NCBI RefSeq assembly: GCF_001895025.1
Contig: NZ_BCXI01000048.1
Coordinates: 1 to 53,609 of the forward strand
Direction of reading: 5' to 3'
DNA from: Rhodococcus zopfii NBRC 100606 = JCM 9919
GTDB lineage: Bacteria > Actinomycetota > Actinomycetes > Mycobacteriales > Mycobacteriaceae
DNA length: 53,609 nt
Below are positions 29,476 through 39,800 of this stretch, piece by piece (positions within the stretch are counted from its first letter, which is position 1; every line of letters begins with the position of its first letter). A model generated the notes under the pieces. That model worked only from the letters and a program-made list of their open reading frames with translations. It searched no databases and was not told the DNA's origin. A program made the position numbers and the translations under genes.

Positions 29476-29547
29476 CGGGCTGCTTCAACCGCCATGAGAA
29501 ACACATTCGATCATGTTTGTTCACAGGATGTCGAGCAGTTCGTAACC

Positions 29548-29599
29548 CTCGGCGCCGAGCGCCCGCACCTCGGCGAGTGGCGCGAACGCGGCTGGTAAC
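29548..29599 (+). repeat. MBL 3'-end repeat, copy B (detached)
   Basis: 49 of 52 bases match the end of the intact MBL gene including its stop codon; the three differences are silent third-position changes. No MBL coding sequence precedes it. It lies just beyond the IS607 left end and 145 bases before phoD. Confidence 0.85.
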
Positions 29600-29744
29600 T
29601 GCTGGCCGACACCCCTTCCGGCGCGACCCTCAGGCGGTCCGGACTCGATGCGGAAATCGCCGGAATCGTCCTGGGAGCGCTCGCTGCGAGTACCGTCGGA
29701 CCGCATGAGTCGGTCGCTCAGTCGAGCACGGGCACGGTGACGCC

Positions 29745-31481
29745 GTGGCGGATCTCGTTCTCGGCCCGTTACTTCGGCACGTCGGTGCTACGGACGCCAC
29801 GGTGTGGGTGGAGACGTCCGCTCCGTGCACCGTGCAGGTCCTCGGTAACTCGGAGAAGACGTGGACGGTGGCAGGCCACCACTACGCCCTCGTCTCGGTC
29901 GAGGACTTGGAACCGGGATCCACCACGCCCTACGAGGTCCGTCTGGACGGGCGCGAGGTGTGGCCACATCCCGGCGACGACGCGTCCCTGATACGGACGC
30001 ACAGTGCCGGCGCCCGGTTCGTCCTGGCGTTCGGCTCGTGTCGCGTGGCGACGGCCCCGGACGACGGGGATTCGTCCGCACTGGGGACCGATGCTCTCGT
30101 GGCCTACGCGCAGCGCATGCGCGCTCGCTCCCCCGAAGAGTGGCCCGACGCCCTGTTGTTGCTCGGCGACCAGGTGTATGCCGACGAACTGTCGCCGGAA
30201 ATGCGGCGGCGTGTCGGCGAGCGGCACGATCTGTCGCAACCACCGGGCGCGCAGGTGCGGAACTTCGAGGAATACACCTGGCTGTATTCCCAATCGTGGT
30301 CCGAGTGCAACGTCCGTTGGCTGTTGTCGACCGTGCCGACCTCGATGATCTTCGACGACCACGACGTGCATGACGACTGGAACACCTCGTACCTGTGGCG
30401 GGCCGAAGTGGAGGCGTCGTCGTGGTGGGAGGAACGGATCGTCGGCGCCCTCATGTCGTACTGGATCTACCAGCATCTCGGGAATCTCTCACCGAAGGAA
30501 CTGTCCGAAGACGCGCTCTACGCCCGTGTCCGGAACTGCGGGGGTGATGCCGAGCCGATTCTCCGCGCCTTCGCGTCCGATGCGGACGAGGAAGCGGACG
30601 GCGCTTCCGGCACGCGGTGGTCCTACCGGCGGGACTTCGGTTCGGTGCGGATGCTGATGATCGATTCGCGGTGTGGCCGGGTCCTCACAGCCGACCGCCG
30701 GGACATGGTGTCGGATCCGGAGTTCGACTGGATCGAAAGCCAGACCGAGGGCGACTACGATCACCTGCTCATCGGGACGTCATTGCCCTGGTTGCTTCCG
30801 CGTGCCATGCACGACGTCGAAGCGTGGGACGAGTTGCTCGCATCCGGCGCGCGCGGCGAACGCCTCGGGCGGTGGGCCGAAAAGCTCCGTCGCGGTGCGG
30901 ATCTCGAGCATTGGTCTGCGTTCCGCGACTCGTTCGAGCGTGTCGCCCGGTTGCTGGCGGAGGTCGGCAGTGGACGCCGCTCGGGGCCGTCCGATGTCAC
31001 CCCGGCGACGGTGTGCGTGCTGTCGGGCGACGTGCACCACGCATACGCCGCTCGTGCCCACTTCCGCGTCCCCGTGAGCGCGGCGATCTACCAGTTGACG
31101 TGCTCGCCGTTACACAATCATGTCCCGACGGCGGTCCGGGTGGCGTTCCGTGTCGCCTGGAGCCGCGCAGCAGAACGCTGCGTACGCGCAGTTCTCGGGC
31201 GGGTGACGCCAGTGCCGGACACCTCCATCACCTGGAGCAAGGCAGCCGGTCCGACATTCGGAAACCAGGTCGCCACGCTCCGAGCCGAAGGTCGCGCCGC
31301 GCATCTGACCATCGAGCGGACGGTGACAGCTCGCGGCGCACACCATTTCGAGACGGTCGCCGAGCTCGGCTTGACTTCCGACGGACCCCCCGCCGTGGAG
31401 CAACCCTCCGACGTGCAACGCCGACGGCGACGAAACCCGGCCACGCGGTGGCGTGCAGCGAGGACAGTCAGGGAAACCTGA
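29745..31481 (+). CDS. PhoD-like phosphodiesterase/alkaline phosphatase
   Basis: 578-residue metallophosphatase of the PhoD superfamily (phosphomono- and diesters, usually with Ca/Fe). An N-terminal fibronectin-like part (ATVWVETSAPCTVQV, LEPGSTTPYEVRLDG) leads to the catalytic core: LAFGSCR, LLLGDQVYADE, MIFDDHDVHDDWN, IGTSLPWLLP and CVLSGDVHHAYAA. No Tat or Sec signal peptide is seen at the GTG start (MADLVLGPLLRHVG), so it is likely cytosolic, unlike secreted PhoD. The C-terminal ~35 residues are basic and low complexity. It lies in the accessory junction with no obvious operon partner. Confidence 0.85.
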   Translation: MADLVLGPLLRHVGATDATVWVETSAPCTVQVLGNSEKTWTVAGHHYALVSVEDLEPGSTTPYEVRLDGREVWPHPGDDASLIRTHSAGARFVLAFGSCRVATAPDDGDSSALGTDALVAYAQRMRARSPEEWPDALLLLGDQVYADELSPEMRRRVGERHDLSQPPGAQVRNFEEYTWLYSQSWSECNVRWLLSTVPTSMIFDDHDVHDDWNTSYLWRAEVEASSWWEERIVGALMSYWIYQHLGNLSPKELSEDALYARVRNCGGDAEPILRAFASDADEEADGASGTRWSYRRDFGSVRMLMIDSRCGRVLTADRRDMVSDPEFDWIESQTEGDYDHLLIGTSLPWLLPRAMHDVEAWDELLASGARGERLGRWAEKLRRGADLEHWSAFRDSFERVARLLAEVGSGRRSGPSDVTPATVCVLSGDVHHAYAARAHFRVPVSAAIYQLTCSPLHNHVPTAVRVAFRVAWSRAAERCVRAVLGRVTPVPDTSITWSKAAGPTFGNQVATLRAEGRAAHLTIERTVTARGAHHFETVAELGLTSDGPPAVEQPSDVQRRRRRNPATRWRAARTVRET

Positions 31482-31492
31482 CTGGCCTGGGC

Positions 31493-31759
31493 TTATCGAT
31501 GGCCCTCTCCCGCTGTGCCGTCCTGCGACTGCCCTTCGCCCGTCGTCGGCCCGTCCTCCGACTCGACGAGGTCGGCAAACGCGGTACCCGAGACCATTCC
31601 GTCGGTTCCCGGCACCGTTACCGTAGGTCTGGCACCGGGCTCGTACATCTGCTGAATCTCGTGTGCCCGTTCCTGCGCACTACGTTTCGTGTCGTTGTCG
31701 AGGTCGTCGAAATCGTCGGGTGTCCGATCTTCGTCCACAGCACTCGCTCCAATCGTCAC
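31493..31759 (-). CDS. Small acidic hypothetical protein
   Basis: 88 residues, strongly acidic, with no membrane segment. A central helix (DNDTKRSAQERAHEIQQMYE) is followed by GARPTVTVPGTDGMVSGTAF, which looks like a conserved motif of small actinobacterial proteins of unknown function. It is convergent with phoD, 11 bases away. I cannot assign a role. The frame is plausible because the rest of this stretch has no competing gene. Confidence 0.6.
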   Translation of the reverse strand: MTIGASAVDEDRTPDDFDDLDNDTKRSAQERAHEIQQMYEPGARPTVTVPGTDGMVSGTAFADLVESEDGPTTGEGQSQDGTAGEGHR

Positions 31760-31974
31760 TGGTCCCCGCGAAACAGGCCTCCGGTCCAGAATCCTCCATC
31801 GGGCGGTACGGGGACGCCGTTTCGGCCCGACCGCTCATGAAGCACGCCCTGGTGTCCGGATGGGCCATGCTCGGCACTGCCCGACAGGACCGGGAAAGCG
31901 CGAAGTATATTCACCCAGGAAGTGCCGCCTTTAGCAGAACCCACAACCGCGAGGACGCCTGCAGCGAGCTCGCC

Positions 31975-32050
31975 TCTGCTTGTGAAACCTTCGTTCTTGG
32001 TCACGAACTTGCGCATCACCTGCTGGGCGATACCCACTTCACATCGAGTG
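31975..32050 (+). pseudogene. Fragment with HExxH metalloprotease motif
   Basis: The plus strand reads ETFVLGHELAHHLLGDTHF. HELAHH is a classic zinc-metalloprotease HExxH core in a plausible helical context. The surrounding frame has no recognisable start or rest of domain, so this looks like the remnant of a peptidase gene, possibly of the kind found in mobile regions. A chance match is possible. Confidence 0.35.
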
Positions 32051-32171
32051 CCCGTTGGAGGAAGCGGCAGCTCGGATCAAACTCGTTGCCGCCACGGAAC
32101 GGAAGCCGCCTAGCTCCCAACGCGCGAGCAGAGATCTTCTGGACCTTGACGTCCTCTCCGGCCTGAAGGCC

Positions 32172-32251
32172 GACGACACGGTCATCTATCCGGGTCACGG
32201 CAAGGATTCGACGCTCGGTGCCGAGTGTCCGCATCTCAGGGAGTGGCGCGA
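32172..32251 (+). repeat. MBL 3'-end repeat, copy C (detached, diverged)
   Basis: About 70 of 80 bases match the intact MBL gene at 27290-27369. It encodes [18 protein letters not shown] then PHLREWRE, clearly the tail of an MBL-fold protein, but with several amino-acid changes. No catalytic upstream part is present. Confidence 0.8.
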
Positions 32252-32560
32252 GTCGGCCGTCGGTCGTCATCCGAGACGCTCACCTCAGTGAGAACGACCG
32301 GCGGCGAAGAGAGGGCTCGGCCGACCTCGCCGAGGAACCGGGTGCTCGTGACGAACCTCCAGGCCGGCGGTCCGCGCGACGCTGCGGTGGGGATCGGCGC
32401 CTCGACCAGTCGGAACGTCCTCTCCTCCCGCTCCGGGCGGCGACCCTGCACAACGACACGACGCCGCAATCGCCGTCGTCGAGGCGACTCCGGTGGTTGT
32501 CTGGATCCGGAATCGGTGCGCCCCGGCGTCACCATCTGATCGACCGCAGAGGAGAGCAGC

Positions 32561-33292
32561 ATGGATTCCGATGTCCCGGAACACGGCGAACCGCAGCCGG
32601 CTCGACACGATCCGGACCCGCGCACACGCACGATCTGGATCTTGGGTACTGCCGTGGTGGTATTGGCCGGTGTGCTCATCGTGGTGCTCAGCCTGTTTCT
32701 GCTCCGCAGCCGGGATGCCGACTCCGAGGCCACATCAACTCCCCCAGCCGGTGGTGAGGCCACCTCGGCACCGACGCTGCCCTCCACCACCGACAGCGCA
32801 GGAGAGGTAACCCGGCAGTCTGCACCGCCCCCACCCACCACTTCGGTACCGGCAGAGGAAGATGCACCGCCCGAACGCAACCGACCGGAGTGGCCCGGGC
32901 CGAACTTTGTCGGGCTGACGCCTTCACCGGAGTTCCCGACATCGCTGCCACAGTGGACGATGACGAGATCGTGGACCGTGCTGCCCCGCTACTTCGACGA
33001 CTCGCCGTGGACAGAAGCTTCCGGCCCGGATTACGGAGCTTTTCCCGCCACCATGAACGGCTGCGATTCCAGCCGCTTCCTGGTGCGCTGGCGGGCTGTC
33101 AACGACACCAGCCGGCTCGTCGCCACCTACGTCGATGCCGTCGGCACGCCAGGAATGCAGGTCACCGGAAACGCCGGCTGGATGGACCTCGACCAGTGCC
33201 ACACTCCGGCGTTCCGGCTCCTCGGCGCCACCGACGGATCGACACTCACCGATGTGACGATCGCGGTCCAGCAATACATGCCGGCCCCCTGA
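32561..33292 (+). CDS. Membrane-anchored hypothetical protein
   Basis: 243 residues. A short acidic cytosolic N-terminus is followed by one transmembrane helix (residues ~25-47, IWILGTAVVVLAGVLIVVLS). A Ser/Thr/Pro-rich linker (~50-115) leads to an exported C-terminal domain of ~125 residues with two cysteines (NGCDSSRF and DQCHTPAF) that could form a disulfide. The topology suggests an extracytoplasmic domain tethered to the membrane. A GAGGAGAG ribosome-binding site precedes the ATG. No family is recognised. Confidence 0.7.
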   Translation: MDSDVPEHGEPQPARHDPDPRTRTIWILGTAVVVLAGVLIVVLSLFLLRSRDADSEATSTPPAGGEATSAPTLPSTTDSAGEVTRQSAPPPPTTSVPAEEDAPPERNRPEWPGPNFVGLTPSPEFPTSLPQWTMTRSWTVLPRYFDDSPWTEASGPDYGAFPATMNGCDSSRFLVRWRAVNDTSRLVATYVDAVGTPGMQVTGNAGWMDLDQCHTPAFRLLGATDGSTLTDVTIAVQQYMPAP

Positions 33293-33407
33293 TCCCACGT
33301 CGACCGTCGCTATCGGTCTGGACCGGTGAGCTGCCTCGCGCCCTCCGAGCCCCGCATCGATCGTCGACCCGGCGGCCACCGTCACACGCGGTGGTCCGAG
33401 GACGAAC

Positions 33408-33536
33408 ATGTTCCTGGCGCACCTGACGGTCATCGAGCGATCTCCCACCACGGTCCATTCGTATGCGTTCGATCTGCGCGACTACTTCCGATTCCTGGGC
33501 GAACACCAGATCGACTGGACCGCTGTCACTCACGAT
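33408..33536 (+). pseudogene. Tyrosine integrase N-terminal remnant
   Basis: The plus strand reads FLAHLTVIERSPTTVHSYAF then DLRDYFRFLGEHQIDW, the SAM-like core-binding domain of phage or transposon tyrosine recombinases. After about 43 residues the similarity stops abruptly (THDRDEQMSPL), and no catalytic Arg-His-Arg-Tyr domain follows. The gene is truncated. It marks a former integration event next to the MBL 3'-end repeats. Confidence 0.65.
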
Positions 33537-33826
33537 CGGGACGAGCAGATGTCGCCTCTGCCGATCGCCACAAGGCGATGTTCCGCCTGGATTCGTCGTA
33601 CGTTCGATCCGTCGCCCGGGACCCCGGCGCAACGAGCTCGGGCACGTGCTGCAGCGAGTTGGTGAGATGGTCCTTCATGCAGACCGCGGGGTGCGGCGCA
33701 GGCATCGGCCGCACGGCAGAAATCTGCACCGGCAATGCATGGAACTCCGCTTCCGAGGCAGCCGCCACGGATAGAATCGAGGACCTGCGACGGCACGGGG
33801 GGCGCTCGGTTAGGAGCTGATCCCGG
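33537..33826. other. Gap between integrase remnant and polyketide synthase
   Basis: 290 bases with no supportable gene. Open frames on both strands match nothing I recognise. An AGGAG ribosome-binding site for the polyketide synthase lies near 33812; no clear promoter was identified. Confidence 0.5.
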
Positions 33827-36800
33827 ATGACCGATCAAGCGACACTCCTCGACTACCTCAAGAGGGTGACTGCCGAGCTCTACCAGGTGAAAGAGAAGCT
33901 TCACGAGTCCGAAGCCGTGCGTCACGAACCGATCGCCGTCATCGGGATGGGCTGCAGGTTCCCCGGTGGGGTGCGGTCGCCCCAGGACCTGTGGCAGTTG
34001 GTGGAATCCGGTTCGGAGACCGTCACCGGCTTTCCCGAGGACCGGGGCTGGAATTCGGCCGAACTCTACGATCCGAAGGCGGAGCAGGCCGGCAAGACCT
34101 ACACGCTGCAGGGCAGCTTTCTCGACGACCCGGCGGGGTTCGATCCCGAGGTCTTCGGCATCTCGCCGCGCGAGGCGCTGGCGATGGACCCGCAGCAGCG
34201 TCTGCTGCTCGAAACGAGCTGGGAGACCTTCGAACATGCCGGCCTGGATCCGCGGTCGGTGCACGGTTCCCGGGTCGGGGTGTTCACCGGGCTGTCCGGG
34301 ATCGACTATGCAGCGCGGGCCGGGGGGCGGCCACCCGCGGACCTCGAGGGTTACTTCATCACCGGCAACGCCATGAGCGTCGCGTCCGGCCGGGTGGCAT
34401 ACAGCTTCGGTCTGTCCGGACCTGCGATCACCGTCGACACCGCGTGCTCGTCGTCGCTGGTGTCCATCCACCTCGCCATGCAGGCACTGCGCGGCGGTGA
34501 GTGCGAACTGGCCCTGGCGGGTGGGTCGACCGTCATGGCGACGCCGGGGGTGTTCGTCGAGTTCAGCCGCCAGCGTGGACTGGCCCGCGACGGGCGGTGC
34601 AAGGCGTTCTCGGCGGCCGCCGACGGCACCGCGTGGGGCGAGGGCGCGGCGATGATCGCGTTGGAACGGCTGTCCGACGCGCAGCGCCACGGTCGGCGGA
34701 TCCTCGCCGTGATCCGGGGCAGCGCGGTCAACCAGGACGGTGCCAGCAACGGCCTGACCGCACCGAACCGGCGGGCCCAGGAGCGCGTGATCCGGCAGGC
34801 GCTGAGCAATGCCGGGATCGGCCCGGCCGACGTCGACGTGGTCGAGGCGCACGGCACCGGCACCACCCTGGGCGATCCGATCGAGGCGTCCGCCCTGCTG
34901 GCGACCTACGGCCGCGATCGCCCGGCCGGCCGGCCGCTGTGGCTCGGCTCGGTGAAGTCGAATCTCGGGCACACCCAGGCTGCCGCCGGGGTGGCCGGGG
35001 TGATGAAGATGATCATGGCGATGCGGCACGGCGTCCTGCCGAAGACACTGCACATCGACCAGCCCACCCCGCACGTCGACTGGTCCGCCGGGACGGTGTC
35101 CCTGTTGACCGAGAACCGGGAATGGCCCGAACTCGACCGGCCCCGCCGGGCGGCGGTCTCGTCGTTCGGTATCAGCGGCACCAACGCTCACGTCGTCCTG
35201 GAGCAGTCCCCACCGGACGAGCAGCCGGCCCCCGACCCGAGTGCCCCCGCGGGCGAGGTGGTGGCCTGGTTGGTGTCGGGCCACACCGAGCCCGCGCTGC
35301 GCGCGCAGGCCGTGCGGCTGCGCGAGTACGTGTCCGCCCACCCCGAGTTGACGCCCGCCGCGGTGGCCGGATCGCTGCTGGGCTCGCGTGCCGCCTTCGA
35401 TCACCGCGCCGCGGTGATCGGCGCGCGGTCCGAGACCCTGCTCGGCGGCCTCGGCGCGCTCGCTCGCGGCGCCCCGAGCGCCGACGTCGTCACCGGTGTG
35501 GCGACGGAGGCCGGGGACCGGCCGGTGTTCGTCTTTCCCGGCCAGGGTTCGCAGTGGGTCGGGATGGCAACGGAATTGCTCGATACATCGCCGGTGTTCG
35601 CCGACGCCGTGCGGGCATGCGCCGAGGCGCTGGCTCCGCACACGACGTTTTCGCTGCTCGAGGTGCTGCGCGACCGGGATCCGGCCTCTCTGGACCGCGT
35701 CGACGTGGTGCAACCGGCGCTGTTCGCGATGATGGTCGGGCTTGCTGAGCTGTGGCGTTCCCACGGTGTCGAACCCGCGGCTGTGGTCGGACATTCGCAG
35801 GGTGAGATTGCCGCCGCCTGCGTCGCCGGCGCGCTGAACCTCTCCGATGCGGCGCTGGTCGTCGCCGCGCGCAGCAGGGTGATCGCGGCGTCGGCGCGGC
35901 GTGGCGGCGGGATGGCCTCGGTAGCGCTGCCCGCGGACGTGGTGCGGGACAGGATTTCCCCCTGGGCCGGCGCCGTCGAGGTGGCGGCGGTCAACGGGCC
36001 GTCCGCGACGGTGGTGTCCGGTCCCGTCGGGGCTCTCGACGCCCTGGTCGGACAGTGCCGGGACGACGGCGTCCAAGCCCGCCGGATCGCAGTGGAATAC
36101 GCCTCGCACTGCGCGGACATATCGGTGCTGCGCGAACCGATCCTCGACGTGCTGGCCCCGGTCCGGCCCCGCCGGTCGCGGATCCCGTTCTACTCGGCGG
36201 TGACCGGGGGCGTACTGGACGGCGCCACGCTCGACGCCGACTACTGGTACCGGAATCTGCGCCACCCGGTCCGCTTCGAGCCCGCGACGAGAGCGCTGGC
36301 CGCGGACGGGTATCGCTTGTTCGTCGAGTCGTGCAGCCATCCCGTCCTGACCGTGCCGATGCAGGAAACCCTCGACGCGGAGGGCGTCGCCGGTTACGTC
36401 GTCGGCACCCTCCGGCGCGACCGGGCGGACCTGCGTCAGTTCACCGCCGCCCTCGCGGACGCGCACGTCCACGGCGTGCAGGTGGAGTGGGATCGGGTGC
36501 GGTGGGCCCGACGCCCCGGACAACAGTGGGTGGACCTGCCCACGTATGCCTTCCAGCGCCGCCGTTACTGGCTGGACGGGCCCGCACCGGAGGGTGATGT
36601 CGCCTCGGCGGGCCTGGACACGGGCGGGCATCCGATGCTCGCCGCGTCGGTCGAGCTCGGCGACGGCCGGGGCGCGGTGTTCACGAGTGTGCTGTCCCTG
36701 CACCGTCTTCCCTGGTTGCACGACCACATGGTCGGCGACGCCGTCGTGCTGCCCGGCACGGCCTTCGTGGAACTCGCGCTGCACGCGGGGAATCGCGTCG

Positions 36801-39800
36801 CCTGCGGCCGGCTCGAGGAGCTCACCCTCGAGGCACCGCTGGTGGTCCCCGCTGACGGTGAGGTCGCGGTGCAGGTGAGTGTGCTCGCCGACGGCGACAC
36901 CGGCCGATGCGCGGTGGCGGTGCATTCCCGGCCCCCGGACGGCTCGCCGGACACCCCGTGGACCCGGCACGCCACCGGCACGCTCGCGACCGCCACCGTG
37001 GATGCCGCCGATTTCCCGGAACTGCAGTGGCCACCCGCCGATGCCGCACCGGTCGACATCCGCGGTCTCTACGACCTGCTCGACGAGGCCGGTTACGGGT
37101 ACGGTCCGGTCTTCCGGGGCCTGCGCGCGGCGTGGCGCCGCGGCGACGACCTCTACGGCGAGGTGCGCCTGGGCGGCGACGACCCGGCCGCAGCGGTCGC
37201 GGGGTACGGGATCCATCCGGCGGTCCTCGACGCCGCGCTGCACCTGATCGCGCTCGGAACCGCCGGGACCGGTGTCCGGTTGCCGTTCGCCTGGCGCGAC
37301 GTGCAGGTGCATGCCGTCGGCGCCACCGCGCTGCGGGTGCACATCACCACGACCGGACCCGAGCGCTACCGGGTATCGGCCTACGACGCGACCGGCCGAC
37401 CGGTGGTGACCGCGGACTCGTTGACGCTGCGCCCCCTCGGGGAGACGGGTGCGCCGGTCCCGGGGGTCGGTGCCGGCCTCTACCGCGTGGAGTGGATGCC
37501 GGTCGGATCCCCCGCCCCGGCGCCGACGGGCCCGATGCCGGTGGACCTGATGCCGCTGACGGAGGCCCTCGCCGGGGACGGCGATCTTGCCGGTCGTGTC
37601 CTGTGGCTGCCCGCCGAACCGGGTGAGGAGCCGGATACGCCGGCCCGGGCGCACGCCGCCGCGGAGGCGACGCTGCACGCGGTGCAGTCCTGGCTCCGGG
37701 ACGAGCGCCTCGCCGAGACCCGCCTGCTGGTCACGACCCGGCACGCGGTCGCGGTCCGGGACGACGAACCGGTCGACGACGTGGCCGCCGCGCCCACCTG
37801 GGGTCTGGTCGGCGCTGTGCAGAACGAGAATCCCGATCGCATCATCCTGGTGGACCTGGACGGAGCGGCCGGTACACTCCCCGACCCCGCGTCGTTGTCG
37901 ACGGCGTTGTCCTGCAATGAATCTCAGATTGCCGTCCGAGACGGTGTGCTGCTGACACCGCTGCTCGCCGCAGTGGCACCCGCCGAAACGGGCCCGCCGC
38001 CCTTCGGCTCGGACAGCATCGTCCTGATCAGCGGTGGCACGGGCACCATCGGCCGACTGATCGCCCGCCACCTCGCCATTCGGTACGGAGTGCGCCGGCT
38101 GGTGCTCATCGGCCGGCACGCGCTCGACGCCGGCAGCGCATCCGCCTTGCGCGCCGAGTGCGCGGCGACAGGAACCGACGTCGAGATCGCCGCGTGCGAC
38201 GTGACCGACCGCGCGGCAGTGGCCGCACTGCTCGACGGCATTCCCGGCCTCACCGGCGTGATCCATGCCGCCGGGGTACTCGACGATGCCACCGCCGCCA
38301 CCCTGAGCGCGGGTCAGTTGCACGCGGTGCTGCGGCCCAAACTGGACGGCGCCTGGCACCTGCACGAACTCACCCGCGATCGGGCTCTGACGGCGTTCGT
38401 GCTGTTCTCCTCCGCGGCGGGGGTCCTCGGCGGCGCCGGGCAGTCGAACTATGCGGCGGCGAACGTCTTCCTCGACGCCCTCGCCCAGCACCGCCGCGCC
38501 CACGGCCTCCCGGCGGTCTCTCTGGCCTGGGGGTTGTGGGATCGCCCCAGCGGCATGACCTCCCATCTCGATGCCGCCGATCTGGACCGGTTGCAGCGCA
38601 ACGGCATCGACACCATCGACGTGGACTCGGGGCTGGCCCTGTTCGACGCCGGGCTCGCCGCGAACCGCCCCCTGATCGTGCCGCTGCGGCTCTCGACGCG
38701 CGCCGCGCGCACCGAGGGACAGTCGCTGCCGCCGATCCTGCGCCGGGTGCTGGGGACCCGTCGCCGCCGGGTCGCGGCCACCGCATCGTCGACGGGGCTC
38801 GCCGACGAGTTGCGCGCGCTGGAGCCCGGCGACCGGTACAGCCGGGTACTGGACATCGTCACCACCCACGTGGCCGCAGCACTCGGCTACGACAGCGGTG
38901 AAGCGATCGACCCGGAGCGTGCCTTCAAGCAGCTGGGCTTCGATTCGCTGACCGCGGTGGAATTGCGCAATCAGCTGGCAACCGCGACCGGCGTGAAGCT
39001 GGCCGCGACCGTCGTGTTCGACTATCCCACCGCGGGCGAGCTCGCCCGGGAGCTGCTGACCCGTCTGCTCGGCAGCGAGACCGCTCCGCAGCCGACGACT
39101 GCACCGGCCCGCGCCCGGAGCGCCGACGACCCGATCGCGATCGTCGGAATGGCCTGCAGATACCCGGGCGAGGTGCACTGCCCCGACGACCTGTGGCGAC
39201 TCGTCCGCGACGGCCGGTGCGCCGTGGGCGCGTATCCCCACAACCGGGGCTGGAATCTCGACGAGGTGTACGACCCGGATCCGGAACGGACCGGCACCAC
39301 CTACATGAAGGAGGGCGGGTTCCTCCACGACGCAGACGAATTCGACGCCGCATTCTTCGGTATCAGCCCACGCGAGGCGATCGCGATGGACCCGCAGCAC
39401 CGGCTGCTCCTCGAAAGCGCCTGGGAAGCACTGGAACACGCGGGAATCCGGCCGGACACACCCGACCTCACCGACACCGGTGTGTACGTCGGGCTGATGG
39501 GCGGCGACTACGGCTTCCACCTGATGACCCGGCGCGACGTCGACGCCGAGGGCTATCTGATGACCGGGACGAGCAACAGCGTGGCCTCCGGTCGGATTTC
39601 CTACGCGCTCGGTTTCACTGGTCCGGCCGTCACCGTCGACACGGCCTGCTCGTCGTCGCTGGTGGCCGTGCATCTCGCGGCCCGTGCGCTGCGCGACGGG
39701 GAATGCGCGCTGGCGCTGGCCGGTGGCGCGACGGTGATGGCCACCCCCGGTGTACTGATCGAGTTCAGCCGTCAACGCGGACTGGCGCCGGACGGTCGCT

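Larger units (their letters stand above)
27592..29515 (-). mobile_element. Decayed IS607-type element (tnpA remnant plus frameshifted tnpB)
   Basis: The element carries a degraded serine-recombinase gene followed by a TnpB gene with TGATG overlap, the IS607 layout. The right end is taken near the hairpins at 27596-27653. The left end is taken near the AT-rich stretch around 29505-29520 (CACATTCGATCATG). Exact ends and the dinucleotide core were not determinable. Both genes appear broken, so it is probably immobile. Confidence 0.65.
31760..32560. other. 801-base stretch of gene fragments, no intact gene
   Basis: No complete gene is supportable. It contains a metalloprotease-like scrap (about 31975-32050, plus strand), the MBL 3'-end copy C (32172-32251), and after that a stretch with open frames on both strands that I cannot tie to any family. 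The mixture suggests relics left by past insertions and deletions. Confidence 0.6.

Noticed and set aside
32225-32560. Open frames on both strands between MBL copy C and the membrane protein gene
   Set aside because: Neither strand shows a recognisable domain, a good ribosome-binding site or codon pattern that separates it from chance in GC-rich DNA.
33526-33768. 80-residue minus-strand frame upstream of the polyketide synthase
   Set aside because: No family features, and it overlaps the region just after the integrase remnant; probably chance.
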